Positions 1 to 7,937 of a stretch of DNA of 62,069 nucleotides are shown here, in pieces; positions within the stretch are counted from its first letter, which is position 1, and every line of letters starts with the position of its first letter. The notes below the pieces were generated by a model, which was given only the letters and a program-made list of their open reading frames with translations, had not been told where the DNA came from and did not search any database. The position numbers were made by a program, and so were the translations under genes. Origin of the DNA: Syntrophomonadaceae bacterium (lineage in GTDB: Bacteria; Bacillota; Syntrophomonadia; Syntrophomonadales; Syntrophomonadaceae); NCBI GenBank assembly GCA_012729835.1, contig JAAYCK010000109.1, forward strand, positions 1 to 62,069. The letters run 5' to 3'.

Positions 1-18
1 AACTGAGCTACACCCACC
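1..18 (-). tRNA. Partial tRNA, 5' end only (possibly tRNA-His)
   Basis: The reverse complement reads as an acceptor strand (GTGGGTG) followed by the conserved TAGCTCAG of a tRNA D-arm, then runs off the window edge. An extra G precedes the acceptor, as in tRNA-His (G-1), but the anticodon lies outside the window, so the identity is a guess. Confidence 0.6.
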
Positions 19-29
19 ACATGAATCAA

Positions 30-106
30 TGGCGTCCCCGGAGGGATTCGAACCCCCGACCCACGGCTTAGAAGGCCGTTGCTCTGTCCTGCTGAGCTAC
101 AGGGAC
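30..106 (-). tRNA. tRNA-Arg (anticodon UCU)
   Basis: The reverse complement folds as a full cloverleaf. The acceptor GTCCCTG pairs with CGGGGAC, the D-arm is TAGCTCAG, the anticodon loop is CTTCTAA inside a CGGC/GCCG stem, the T-arm carries GGTTCGAATCC, and CCA is encoded at 30-32. The anticodon TCT specifies arginine AGA codons. It sits 11 nt upstream of the tRNA-Gly end and belongs to a minus-strand tRNA cluster. Confidence 0.95.
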
Positions 107-117
107 AAATATTAAAT

Positions 118-191
118 TGGAGCGGGTGAAGGGGATCGAACCCTCGCAACCAGCTTGGAAGGCTGGGGCTCTACCATTGAGCTACACCCGC
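118..191 (-). tRNA. tRNA-Gly (anticodon UCC)
   Basis: The reverse complement is a canonical 74-nt tRNA: acceptor GCGGGTG/CACCCGC, D-arm TAGCTCAATGG, anticodon loop CTTCCAA (anticodon TCC), T-loop GTTCGATCC, and an encoded CCA at 118-120. It is the first transcribed gene of the cluster visible here. Confidence 0.95.
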
Positions 192-544
192 CCAGCAAAA
201 ATCATTATACATCATATATGATACGGTTTTCAAGGCAGAAATACACTTTTGTTGGAGTCGGATGACTGGTTGCTTTTCAGAGCTTATAGCTACCTGCTGT
301 CCGACAGAATTCTCCATAAGCATTAATTGCAAACAGAGCCAGTTTTGTTTACACTATTTATGTAGAATCCAATGAGGAAAAAAGTCCGCACCAGACTATA
401 TCTTGGGTACTATGTCAGCCAAGGACCACAGCTATTTTTGGTTCCCCCTATAACTAGTTAATAGAACCTTCCTTAAACCTTGCCAGGCAAGGTCACTGAT
501 TATTGTGCACAGCTCTGATTCAAAATTGAAAGGAGATGCGAACT
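192..544. other. Gene-free region between tRNA cluster and DHH gene
   Basis: No convincing ORF is seen. It holds a perfect short palindrome at 477-493 (ACCTTGCC/GGCAAGGT), which could be a hairpin or operator upstream of the DHH gene. The divergent promoters for the tRNA cluster and the DHH gene must lie here, but I could not assign boxes with confidence. Confidence 0.5.
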
Positions 545-1459
545 ATGAGATTACTCACCCGTTCAGATTTCGATGGTTTAGTTTGTGGTATTTTGCTGAA
601 GGAGGCTGGCATTATTGACTCCTGGCAGTTTGTTCATCCCAAAGACATGCAGGATGGTATAGTCGAGGTGAATGAAAATGATGTTTTAGCGAATGTACCC
701 TATCTGCCTGGCTGCGGACTATGGTTCGACCACCATGCCAGCGAACAGGAACGCCTGGATCTGAAAGGTAAATATCAGGGTGACAGCCGACCAGCCCCCA
801 GCGCTGCCCGAGTGATATACGATTATTATGGGGGCAAAACCAAGTTCGGGCGTTTTGATGATATGATGACCGCAGTTGACAAGACCGATTCCGGGCAGTT
901 GACCATCGATGAAATAACTAACCCGCAGGGCTGGATAATGCTTGGTTATATAATGGATCCCCGTACCGGTTTGGGCCGCTTCCAGGATTACCGGATCAGC
1001 AATTACAGCTTGATGGAGAAGCTGATTGATTACTGCCGACAAATGACCATAGATGAGATTATTAAGCTTCCCGATGTCCAGGAACGGATCAAGCGCTACA
1101 ACGAACAAACACTGGCATTCCAGGTGATGGTAAAAGAAAATACCCGTGTTGATGGTAATGTAATCATCACCGATCTGCGTGGAGTGCAAACAATATATAC
1201 CGGCAATCGTTTTATGATCTATTCGATGTATCCCGACCAAAATATATCATTGTGGGTGATCGATGGCCGGAATAAACAGAATTGTGTTATTTCACTGGGG
1301 CATAGCATAATTAAGCGTTCTTCGAAAACCAATGTTGGCTCCCTGATGCTAAAGTATGGCGGAGGCGGTCATACCATGGTAGGTACCTGTCAGGTGCCTT
1401 ATGGCTCGGCTGACCTGATCCTGAACGAGATCATCACCAAGCTGAAGGCTGACGGCTAA
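545..1459 (+). CDS. DHH-family phosphoesterase (exopolyphosphatase-like)
   Basis: A 304-residue protein of the DHH superfamily of metal-dependent phosphoesterases, which includes oligoribonuclease/pAp phosphatases and exopolyphosphatases. The motifs are DFDG at residues 8-11, the name-giving DHH at 62-64, and a C-terminal GGGGH (about 272-276) of the DHHA1 substrate-binding half. I chose ATG 545 because AAAGGAG (529-535) sits 9 nt upstream of it; an in-frame ATG at 536 touches the Shine-Dalgarno sequence. It is a monocistronic gene converging on the acetate permease. The fold is sure; the substrate (oligonucleotide, pAp, polyphosphate) cannot be told from sequence. Confidence 0.85.
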   Translation: MRLLTRSDFDGLVCGILLKEAGIIDSWQFVHPKDMQDGIVEVNENDVLANVPYLPGCGLWFDHHASEQERLDLKGKYQGDSRPAPSAARVIYDYYGGKTKFGRFDDMMTAVDKTDSGQLTIDEITNPQGWIMLGYIMDPRTGLGRFQDYRISNYSLMEKLIDYCRQMTIDEIIKLPDVQERIKRYNEQTLAFQVMVKENTRVDGNVIITDLRGVQTIYTGNRFMIYSMYPDQNISLWVIDGRNKQNCVISLGHSIIKRSSKTNVGSLMLKYGGGGHTMVGTCQVPYGSADLILNEIITKLKADG

Positions 1460-1503
1460 GCTTACTATTTTATAGTACAGAAACAATATGATAAGAAAAT
1501 AAA

Positions 1504-1531
1504 AGGCCGCCTTCGCAACTGAAGACGGCCT
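1504..1531 (-). terminator. Rho-independent terminator of the acetate permease gene
   Basis: AGGCCG..CTTC pairs with GAAG.CGGCCT around a 6-nt loop. Read on the minus strand the stem is followed by TTTTATTTT, so it serves the permease gene; the convergent DHH transcript would meet the same hairpin but with a poor T-run. Confidence 0.8.
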
Positions 1532-1564
1532 AATTGTAATGCTGGATCTAGTAATAGTCCTATT

Positions 1565-2167
1565 TTATAGAATGGGCTTTCCCACCGGGAGAACCGTTCT
1601 CCCATATGCATTGTTCAATATGATCGCCCCACTGGTATAGATAGCAAGAATTCCGGTTACCAGCAGACACCATGCAGCATAGGTGTGAGCATAAGCGCCC
1701 ATCATGCCCAGCTTGCTGAAAGTGACAAATATTACACCAACAAACAAGATGAGCACAGCCAGACCTAAGGAAGCTGCAGTTTGTTTCAAAAAGGCGATGG
1801 TGTAAGGAACCAGGACCAGGAGCATTACCAGCCAGGCCCAGCCATCAACGCCCGTATTGATCTTCCATCCGTGTACACCAGCAAAGAACTCAAAGATAAA
1901 TTCCAGGCCGCCTACCAACATGAAAAAGCCTGAGAAAAACAAGAATGTGTTGCCACCCAACAGATTACCTTCTGCCAGATCAATAAGGCCGACGCATAAT
2001 TGCACAACAAAGCCGCCAATAAGCCAGATGCCTAGAAAGAGCAGCGGACTCCCCTCCGCTCCAGCTGTTCTTCCGCTGAGAACTGCAAAGAAGGTGAAAC
2101 AAGCAATTGCTAAAGCTACTAAGCCCGCAGGACTCGGATTAGCCCAACCAGTACTATTATTAGACAT
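1565..2167 (-). CDS. Acetate permease, SatP/YaaH (GPR1/FUN34/YaaH) family
   Basis: A 200-residue inner-membrane protein with about six hydrophobic helices. The family signature NPSPAGL (residues 10-16) stands directly before helix 1, as in SatP/YaaH succinate-acetate permeases. Start ATG 2167 has GGAGGAG 8-10 nt upstream. The length matches the family norm (about 190-210). Such carriers move acetate with protons; in a fatty-acid-oxidising anaerobe acetate export is the natural role, but direction is inference. A terminator follows the gene and a possibly structured leader precedes it. Confidence 0.85.
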   Translation of the reverse strand: MSNNSTGWANPSPAGLVALAIACFTFFAVLSGRTAGAEGSPLLFLGIWLIGGFVVQLCVGLIDLAEGNLLGGNTFLFFSGFFMLVGGLEFIFEFFAGVHGWKINTGVDGWAWLVMLLVLVPYTIAFLKQTAASLGLAVLILFVGVIFVTFSKLGMMGAYAHTYAAWCLLVTGILAIYTSGAIILNNAYGRTVLPVGKPIL

Positions 2168-2217
2168 CGTATACTCCTCCTTATTAATTATAATTGGACC
2201 TGTCTCCTAGTTGCTTA

Positions 2218-2310
2218 AACAATCACCCCCGCTACAGGTATTGCTAAAAGGCCTATCGCCTGCTTAGCCAAGGTCAGGTTCAACTATCGGGCCACCTTCT
2301 CTATCTATCC
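2218..2310 (-). promoter_or_regulatory. Possible structured 5' leader of the permease gene
   Basis: On the minus strand, upstream of the permease Shine-Dalgarno, the sequence can form a long hairpin (TTGGCTAAGCAGGC pairing with GCCTTTTAGCAA around GATA) flanked by AGGT/ACCT and ACC/GGT pairings. Part of it (TGAACCTGA..GGCTAA) resembles one half of a TPP riboswitch, but the other half is missing. I do not recognise a known riboswitch class; this may be a structured leader or only the footprint of a fold. Confidence 0.3.
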
Positions 2311-2472
2311 AAATAATGCTATTTTATAAGCTAAGTTTCCTATTCACTTAGAAAAAGCCAAACTGCCCAGTAATTATACAATAATATTCTGAATATTCTG
2401 GCTTTTATAATGATATACGCTATAGTGGTTTCTTGTCAACATAAATCACATATATTGATGAATAATGTCGAA

Positions 2473-2505
2473 AAGGGCGAACCGGTAATAAACCGATTCG
2501 CCCTT
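2473..2505 (-). terminator. Rho-independent terminator after the zinc-ribbon protein gene
   Basis: AAGGGCGAA.CGGT pairs with ACCG.TTCGCCCTT across a 5-nt loop. On the minus strand the stem is followed by TTTTC, 16 nt downstream of the stop codon at 2521, so it ends the dCMP deaminase/zinc-ribbon unit. Confidence 0.8.
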
Positions 2506-2520
2506 CACAATCCAGCGGGA

Positions 2521-3054
2521 CTATTTCTGATATTCTTCCTTGGCTTCACCAGCCAGGTACTTTCTATAAGGATCATAGTGGAATTCAATATTATAAGTCC
2601 GGTGTGGCGCCGCCACGTCACTAAGCCCCCAGACCAGGAAATTGACTGAATCCTGAACAGCCTTGCCGCAATTACTGCAATAAAGGCAATCAGCCTTGGT
2701 CAACCCTAACATTTTAAGCTGTTCCCCACAGCAGCGAATATTGTTGATACCATAATAGCTTTCATCATATTGGAACCCCAATTCGTCCAGGGCTTCCTTA
2801 AATGACAGCAGCCGATGATTGGGGAAATTGTCCTGCAATTCATAACTATTGTCAGGTATATCAGTTTCCTCCACCTGTATCCATTCAAAGCGCTGGTCTT
2901 TGACCAAGTGATACATTCTCCCATATATCGCTTCACGCCCGGTCCAGGCAAACCATTCCTCGCCGTCATGAGAAGCCAGGCCACCGCGAATATAAAAACT
3001 GAAGCCACGGTCAGCTTCAGGCAAATCCTTGATCAAGGTCAATTTATAGATCAT
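2521..3054 (-). CDS. Uncharacterised protein with a C-terminal Cys4 zinc-ribbon-like motif
   Basis: A 177-residue soluble protein that I do not recognise. Visible features are a cysteine pair CC (RCCGEQ, residues about 107-108), then CLYCSNCGK about 20 residues later, a spacing that suggests one zinc site. The rest is rich in aromatic and acidic residues and has no membrane helix. It lies 27 nt downstream of the dCMP deaminase gene on the same strand and before a terminator, so the two form a probable bicistronic unit. No function is claimed. Confidence 0.6.
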   Translation of the reverse strand: MIYKLTLIKDLPEADRGFSFYIRGGLASHDGEEWFAWTGREAIYGRMYHLVKDQRFEWIQVEETDIPDNSYELQDNFPNHRLLSFKEALDELGFQYDESYYGINNIRCCGEQLKMLGLTKADCLYCSNCGKAVQDSVNFLVWGLSDVAAPHRTYNIEFHYDPYRKYLAGEAKEEYQK

Positions 3055-3081
3055 TTTCCGTTCTCCTTTTCACTGCCCCGT

Positions 3082-3546
3082 TTAAGTCTGGTATTCAGGA
3101 TGCCCTTCGGGAATGATGGACTGCGATCCACCATCACTGGTACGACAGACCACTTTATATATGCCAGCATTCAAAATGATCCTCTTGCATAAGAAGCAAG
3201 GTTCAGCATCCAGGGTTGCATCGGTTTTCACATCATAGCCTGCCAAATAAAGCGTAGCACCCAGGGTCTTCCCCCGGCCGGCATTTATTATCGCATTCAT
3301 TTCCGCGTGGACGCTGCGGCATAGTTCATACCTCTCTCCACGGGGAATACCGTTTTTCTCTCGTTCACAGAACTCCAGATCACAGCAATTAGGCAGTCCA
3401 CGCGGGGCTCCGGAGTAACCTGTAGAAACGATGGCATCATCCTTGACCAAAACCGCACCATAATTGCGTCGCAGACAGGTCCCGCGGGAAGCTACATCCT
3501 GTGCAATATTCAAGTAGTATTCCACTTTACCCGGCCTGTTCTTCAT
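3082..3546 (-). CDS. dCMP deaminase (ComEB-like)
   Basis: Cytidine/deoxycytidylate deaminase fold, 154 residues. The zinc-binding and catalytic motifs are HAE at residues 80-82 and PCFLC at 116-120; the N-terminal CLRRNYGAVLV and GYSGAPRG blocks are typical of dCMP deaminases. It converts dCMP to dUMP for thymidylate synthesis. I prefer ATG 3546, which has GGGGAG 8 nt upstream, over the in-frame GTG 3555 that abuts the Shine-Dalgarno sequence. It is the first gene of a two-gene unit with the zinc-ribbon protein. Confidence 0.9.
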   Translation of the reverse strand: MKNRPGKVEYYLNIAQDVASRGTCLRRNYGAVLVKDDAIVSTGYSGAPRGLPNCCDLEFCEREKNGIPRGERYELCRSVHAEMNAIINAGRGKTLGATLYLAGYDVKTDATLDAEPCFLCKRIILNAGIYKVVCRTSDGGSQSIIPEGHPEYQT

Positions 3547-3617
3547 TCCAAACACTCCCCATCCGAGCTACTGCACCTATTCTAACAGTTTTCCAGCAGA
3601 ATAACAGCCCCGGTCGA

Positions 3618-4313
3618 TTACATTTTTTTTACTAATTTAGACATGGTATTTAAAAAAAGCGGATCGTATCTGTCACTCACATGTTCCGAATGCCACAACC
3701 CGGACTGCCGTACCATACGATTCCCGCAATAGTTTCCCAACCAATTGGCCGAAGCTTTGTCGTGCGGCTTCCGGTCATAGTTGCTAAGCAGAGCAATGCA
3801 GTTGTTGCGAATCATTTGGCTGGTCACCAAAGGATTCCTGGCATAATCCGTAGAAAGCCAGAGAAACGGCATGGCAGCTATCACATCACTGACTTCGATC
3901 TCTAACGGGTATTCCTGGCGGCGCACAATTGCATTACTGAAACTGGCATCCCAGGTATCACAATCAATGTTGTCGCGATGCAATAAAGCGCTCCCGATAT
4001 GAGCCCGAAAATCCGAAATCCGGTGATTCCCTCCTCCGGCATTCTGACCCTTTATTGAGCCGCGCTTCTGGCATAAACGATCCCAGAGCCCGCTTTTTTT
4101 ATCCTTGCTCGGATTAGACACCCCAATGCGGACCACCCGAAGTTCTATCCCATTGTCGCGAAGTTCGCCCTGCTCAAAAAAGAACGAAATACCATGACGG
4201 GGCCAATCCATCCTCTGGTTGCATTCGATCAGGAAATGCTTGCCCAGTTTATCATCAAGCAACAGCAACAACTCATAGAATATCTGCAGATCATAAAAAC
4301 GCTGCATTCGCAC
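3618..4313 (-). CDS. GIY-YIG-nuclease-like protein (tentative)
   Basis: A 231-residue soluble protein. The central block HGISFFFE (residues about 40-47), followed about 15 residues later by VVRIGVS and then LWDRLCQKRG, matches the strand pattern of GIY-YIG nucleases (GIY...YxG, then a catalytic Arg on a helix) in the divergent subgroup that reads GVYFFFE.GE.R..RVVRVG. The following GGNHRISDFRAHIG is also a feature of that subgroup as I remember it. Catalytic competence is uncertain. It stands alone, with a 150-nt gap upstream and no clear operon partner. Confidence 0.5.
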   Translation of the reverse strand: MRMQRFYDLQIFYELLLLLDDKLGKHFLIECNQRMDWPRHGISFFFEQGELRDNGIELRVVRIGVSNPSKDKKSGLWDRLCQKRGSIKGQNAGGGNHRISDFRAHIGSALLHRDNIDCDTWDASFSNAIVRRQEYPLEIEVSDVIAAMPFLWLSTDYARNPLVTSQMIRNNCIALLSNYDRKPHDKASANWLGNYCGNRMVRQSGLWHSEHVSDRYDPLFLNTMSKLVKKM

Positions 4314-4466
4314 GCTCCCATCAAAATTGTATACAGTATATTTTACAGCATGTCCTTCATAAAACCCAATTCAGAAAATGGCAACCCACGAAATTGCATA
4401 TCATAGGCAAACTCATATCATTATGGATATGTGATGCAATATGTTATGTAACACCTATTTCCGTGT

Positions 4467-5189
4467 CTACTGTTCTATGGTGTGATCTGAATATGAATGA
4501 TGCAGGCGTTGCTGGTAGTCATCGAGCACCCTTATGACCGCAGGAAAGAAGAGTATCATCAATAATACATTGCTGACGGCATGAGCCAAATCAAAATAGA
4601 AGCTGGCCAGGTAAGCGGCCAGTAACGATTTTAAGGTCAATGGCTGAATATAAACGATCCAAAAACCGAGATTCTGAATCCAACCGAAAATGAATCCCCA
4701 TACACCACCAATTACCGCCATCGCCCAGCGCGAGATCCCCGGCCAATATTTTTTGATAAAAGCCGCAGAGCAACCAACCAGGCCCCATCCCATCATCTGC
4801 CACGGCGTCCAGGGACCTTGCCCCAGAAAGAAATTTGATACCAGCGCAGCCGTAGCTCCGACAATAAAGCCAACCTGAGGGCCAAAGACAAAACCGCTGG
4901 CAATGACCAGAAAGGTGGTTGGCTGCACCCCAGGCAGCGCAGCAAAGGGCACCCGCCCCACTGCTGCAACAGCAGCGAGGGCCGCTATCAGAGTGATTTG
5001 TTTGCTGGTAGCGGCTGAATTCTGCGCCCACCGGTATAGGCCGCCCAATGCGCCCAGGAGGATAACGGTGGCATACAACCCCCAGTTACCGGGTTTAAAC
5101 CCCTGAGTGAATAGTAAATATATAATTATAGTTGATCCTAGGGCTATAACTATATTGAAAAGATTCACTTTGGCTGTTGATCTAAACAC
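4467..5189 (-). CDS. ECF transporter substrate-binding (S) component, CbrT-like
   Basis: A 240-residue membrane protein with about six helices, third gene of an ecfT-ecfA-S operon. It contains the S-component block PGVQPTTFLVIASGFVFGP, then GFIVGATAALVSNFF and GPWTPWQMMGWG, as in the CbrT-type S components. GTG start at 5189 immediately follows the ecfA stop, with AGGAGG 8 nt upstream lying inside the ecfA end. CbrT of Lactobacillus carries cobalamin/cobinamide, but no cobalamin riboswitch is visible upstream, so the substrate is open. Confidence 0.8.
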   Translation of the reverse strand: MFRSTAKVNLFNIVIALGSTIIIYLLFTQGFKPGNWGLYATVILLGALGGLYRWAQNSAATSKQITLIAALAAVAAVGRVPFAALPGVQPTTFLVIASGFVFGPQVGFIVGATAALVSNFFLGQGPWTPWQMMGWGLVGCSAAFIKKYWPGISRWAMAVIGGVWGFIFGWIQNLGFWIVYIQPLTLKSLLAAYLASFYFDLAHAVSNVLLMILFFPAVIRVLDDYQQRLHHSYSDHTIEQ

Positions 5190-6908
5190 TTAATCCTCCT
5201 GTTTTATCAGACGGGCCATAAAGGTCCTGGCCTGTGAAGGTTTGTAAACACTATCATCAAAGCCGCGGAATAATCGGACAGCCTGTGAGGTATAAAAGAG
5301 GTTGTCGGCAAAGGCATCCGAAACCGGGCTGTCGCTAATGATCTCACCAGCATGCAGGAAGACCACTCGGCTGGCAGTTTCACTGGCAAATTCCATATCG
5401 TGGGTTACTGTCAATATCGTCTTCCCCTGCTCCAGGCAGGCCTGGCGCAGACAGTCGGAGATCATGCCCCTCCATTCGATATCCACTCCGGTGGTAGGTT
5501 CATCCAAAAGCAGTAATTGACGGTCACTGGCCAGGAGACAGGCTAATGCAACCCGCTGTTTCTCGCCTACCGACAGCTTGCGGGGATCAGTACTCGCTAA
5601 GCCGGTTAAACCCATGCACTCCATCCAGTATGAAGGGTCTCCTGGCTTGCTGCCGATACTCAGTCTGATCTCCTCCATCACTGTATCCCGCAGGAAAAAA
5701 TCCTCGACTGACTGTGGCAGATAGGCGCATTGGCTGAGACGCTCCGTCCGGTTAATTCCGCCGTGGTTAATTTTTATACTCCCGCGCGTGGGTTGCAGGA
5801 TACCGCTTATCAATCGCAGTAAAGTACTTTTTCCGGCTCCATTCGCACCCAGTACCACTACCGACTCGCCTGAGTCAATCCGGATACTTAAGTCCTCAAT
5901 AAGATTTGACTGACGGGAATATGTATAACGAAGACCGCGAATGGCCAGAAGTGGCTGATTAGCCTTTCTGGATGGCCGTGGATCTTTCAAGGCATGGATG
6001 AAAGGAGCTTCGGGCCACTCCCCCCCGCCCGGGAGTATATGCGAAGCCGGCTCCGGTCCGGAAATCTCATCTGGTGGCCAAATAATAGCCTGATCTATTC
6101 GCCGCCTAATCATCTCCCGGCCTTCTTTGACCGTAAGAGGCAGGTCAGAAGCCTCCAGGTCAGACATGATATATGAAACGGTAGGGATCAAGGGATACGC
6201 ATCTTTTTTTGCCCAGACCGGCTGGCGAGATGGGGCTCCGTCGAAAACCAGCCGTCCCTCCTCCAGCAGAAGCACCCGGTCTGCCATAGGGAACGCCCGG
6301 TCCAGCCTCTGCTCAACTAATATAATCGTGGTTCCCATCTCGGCATTGAGTTTTTTCAACCAGTTTAGCATTTCTTCAGCTGCCAGTGGATCCAGCTGTG
6401 AACTAGGCTCGTCGAGAATGAGGACTCGGGGTTGCATTACCAGCACACCAGCCAGGGCCACCCTACGAAGTTCCCCGCCCGATAACTCAACCGGATTCTT
6501 GTGCCTTATACTGCCCAGATCGAAAAAATCCATAGCTTCGGCAACCCGTCTCTTCATCAAGGAGGGTTCCATCCCCAGGTTTTCCAGCCCAAAAGCGATA
6601 TCACGTTCCACCTGATTGTATATTATCTGCTGTCCGGCTTCCTGAAATAACATGGCGATGCTCGCCGATAATGACTGTGCTTCCCACTCCCTTAGGTCAC
6701 GGCCCTGGTATAGCACCTGTCCGCTCATATGTCCGCCGTAAAAATCAGGCACCAGCCGGCAGAGCGCTCGCGCAAGTGTCGATTTACCACTTCCCGAACG
6801 CCCCATTACCAGAAGAAATTCTCCCGGCCTGACATCAAAGCTTATTTTTTTTAGAACCTGGTTATCGGTTCCAGGATATGCATAACTAAGATCTTTAACC
6901 TCGATCAA
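5190..6908 (-). CDS. ECF transporter ATPase, two fused ABC domains (EcfA)
   Basis: A 572-residue protein with two complete ABC ATPase halves. First half: Walker A GRSGSGKST, signature LSGGELRR, Walker B VLILDEPSS. Second half: GANGAGKST, LSVGEKQR, LLLLDEPTT. The usual EcfA and EcfA' subunits are therefore fused, forming the energising pair for the T and S components. TTG 6908 is preferred because AGAGGAG lies 8 nt upstream; a TTG nine codons earlier precedes that Shine-Dalgarno sequence. The start overlaps the ecfT end by 14 nt, which suggests translational coupling. Confidence 0.88.
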   Translation of the reverse strand: MIEVKDLSYAYPGTDNQVLKKISFDVRPGEFLLVMGRSGSGKSTLARALCRLVPDFYGGHMSGQVLYQGRDLREWEAQSLSASIAMLFQEAGQQIIYNQVERDIAFGLENLGMEPSLMKRRVAEAMDFFDLGSIRHKNPVELSGGELRRVALAGVLVMQPRVLILDEPSSQLDPLAAEEMLNWLKKLNAEMGTTIILVEQRLDRAFPMADRVLLLEEGRLVFDGAPSRQPVWAKKDAYPLIPTVSYIMSDLEASDLPLTVKEGREMIRRRIDQAIIWPPDEISGPEPASHILPGGGEWPEAPFIHALKDPRPSRKANQPLLAIRGLRYTYSRQSNLIEDLSIRIDSGESVVVLGANGAGKSTLLRLISGILQPTRGSIKINHGGINRTERLSQCAYLPQSVEDFFLRDTVMEEIRLSIGSKPGDPSYWMECMGLTGLASTDPRKLSVGEKQRVALACLLASDRQLLLLDEPTTGVDIEWRGMISDCLRQACLEQGKTILTVTHDMEFASETASRVVFLHAGEIISDSPVSDAFADNLFYTSQAVRLFRGFDDSVYKPSQARTFMARLIKQED

Positions 6909-7764
6909 TGCTCTGGCTCCTCTGAATATTAACAATGCATATGCTGAACAGGGGTATGGATAAACCCACTATGCCCAGGAGGATAAGCGGCACAACCCCT
7001 CCCAGGAGTACACTATACTGTGTTCCGGCCTGCCACCAATTAAAAAGCACGGCCAACAGCAAGGCTAATAAGGAGTTCAGAACTAACCAGTTGTCCGTCT
7101 TACGCCAGCGATGCTGCCGGTATGTGCTACGAAGCGGTGCTGCCCCATAACCACGTGATTGCATGGCTTCACCTGTTTTCCAAGCCCCGTTCAGGGCAGC
7201 ACGCAAAATATTTATCACCAGCATGCCAGCACGCCGGCAGCGCTCCAGGAGGCCTCCTCCCCTTGCGTCCTCACACCTGATCATCTGTATCTCTCGAATT
7301 CCCTGGACTCGCCGCCCAAGCTCCGGCATCATCCGGGCAGTGATAACGGCTGTGATTATGGCCGTGCCCTGCCGGGAAGAAAAGACCTCCATAATCTCTT
7401 CTACGGACAATACAAGATTGAAAACGGTAAAAATGCTGAATACATTAAGCAAGCGCAGTATCATGGCAGTTCCATACCATAGTGCCTGAGCATGGATAGT
7501 TAAATGCATGCCATGAAAACTATAATCCCACCAAAGTGGCCCCTGTTGATTGACTATCACGTTTATTATTAAGATGAGCAGGGCGAAGGGCAATGCATAC
7601 ACAAGCATTCGCAGCCAGGCCCTGGCCCGATCTATAGCCAAGTTTAATAATGCCAGCCCAATCAGCATAGCTAGCAGCAATACATGATCCTGATACAGCA
7701 AGGCCAATAAAAACAAGACCAGTAAAAAAATCAAACTGCTGCGCGGATGATACTTACCATACAT
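6895..7764 (-). CDS. ECF transporter transmembrane (T) component, EcfT
   Basis: A 289-residue membrane protein with about four or five N-terminal helices, a cytoplasmic helical region, and a hydrophobic C-terminus. The coupling-helix signatures are visible as EDARGGG (about 167-173) and SRGYG (about 205-209), the latter a variant of the family's ARGY/ARGF. It is the first gene of the T-A-S operon; ATG 7764 has GAGGG 7 nt upstream. Divergent from the diguanylate cyclase gene, with a 173-nt shared promoter region. Confidence 0.85.
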   Translation of the reverse strand: MYGKYHPRSSLIFLLVLFLLALLYQDHVLLLAMLIGLALLNLAIDRARAWLRMLVYALPFALLILIINVIVNQQGPLWWDYSFHGMHLTIHAQALWYGTAMILRLLNVFSIFTVFNLVLSVEEIMEVFSSRQGTAIITAVITARMMPELGRRVQGIREIQMIRCEDARGGGLLERCRRAGMLVINILRAALNGAWKTGEAMQSRGYGAAPLRSTYRQHRWRKTDNWLVLNSLLALLLAVLFNWWQAGTQYSVLLGGVVPLILLGIVGLSIPLFSICIVNIQRSQSIDRG

Positions 7765-7937
7765 AGAGTTCCCTCAGCTCATTTTCTATACATTAATATA
7801 GACATTACCCAGCATTAACGCAAACATTTCCAATCTTCGGTCCTGATTTGGGCAATATTATGCGACAATTCGCACTTGTTATAGGCCTTATGTTTGATAT
7901 AGAATGGCAACATGAGAATATATAGGACTGTACTACT

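Noticed and set aside
374-392. GAGGAAAAAAGTCCGCACC resembles the conserved 5' core of RNase P RNA
   Set aside because: No matching 3' half (ACAGAA region), no P4 pairing and too little space before the DHH gene; taken as chance similarity.
2218-2310. TPP riboswitch upstream of the acetate permease
   Set aside because: Only a TGAACCTGA..GGCTAA-like half is present; CTGAGA and the rest of the core are missing and the gene is unrelated to thiamine.
5190-7764. Cobalamin riboswitch expected before a CbrT-like ECF system
   Set aside because: The 173-nt leader between 7765 and 7937 shows no B12-box or related core; substrate therefore left open.
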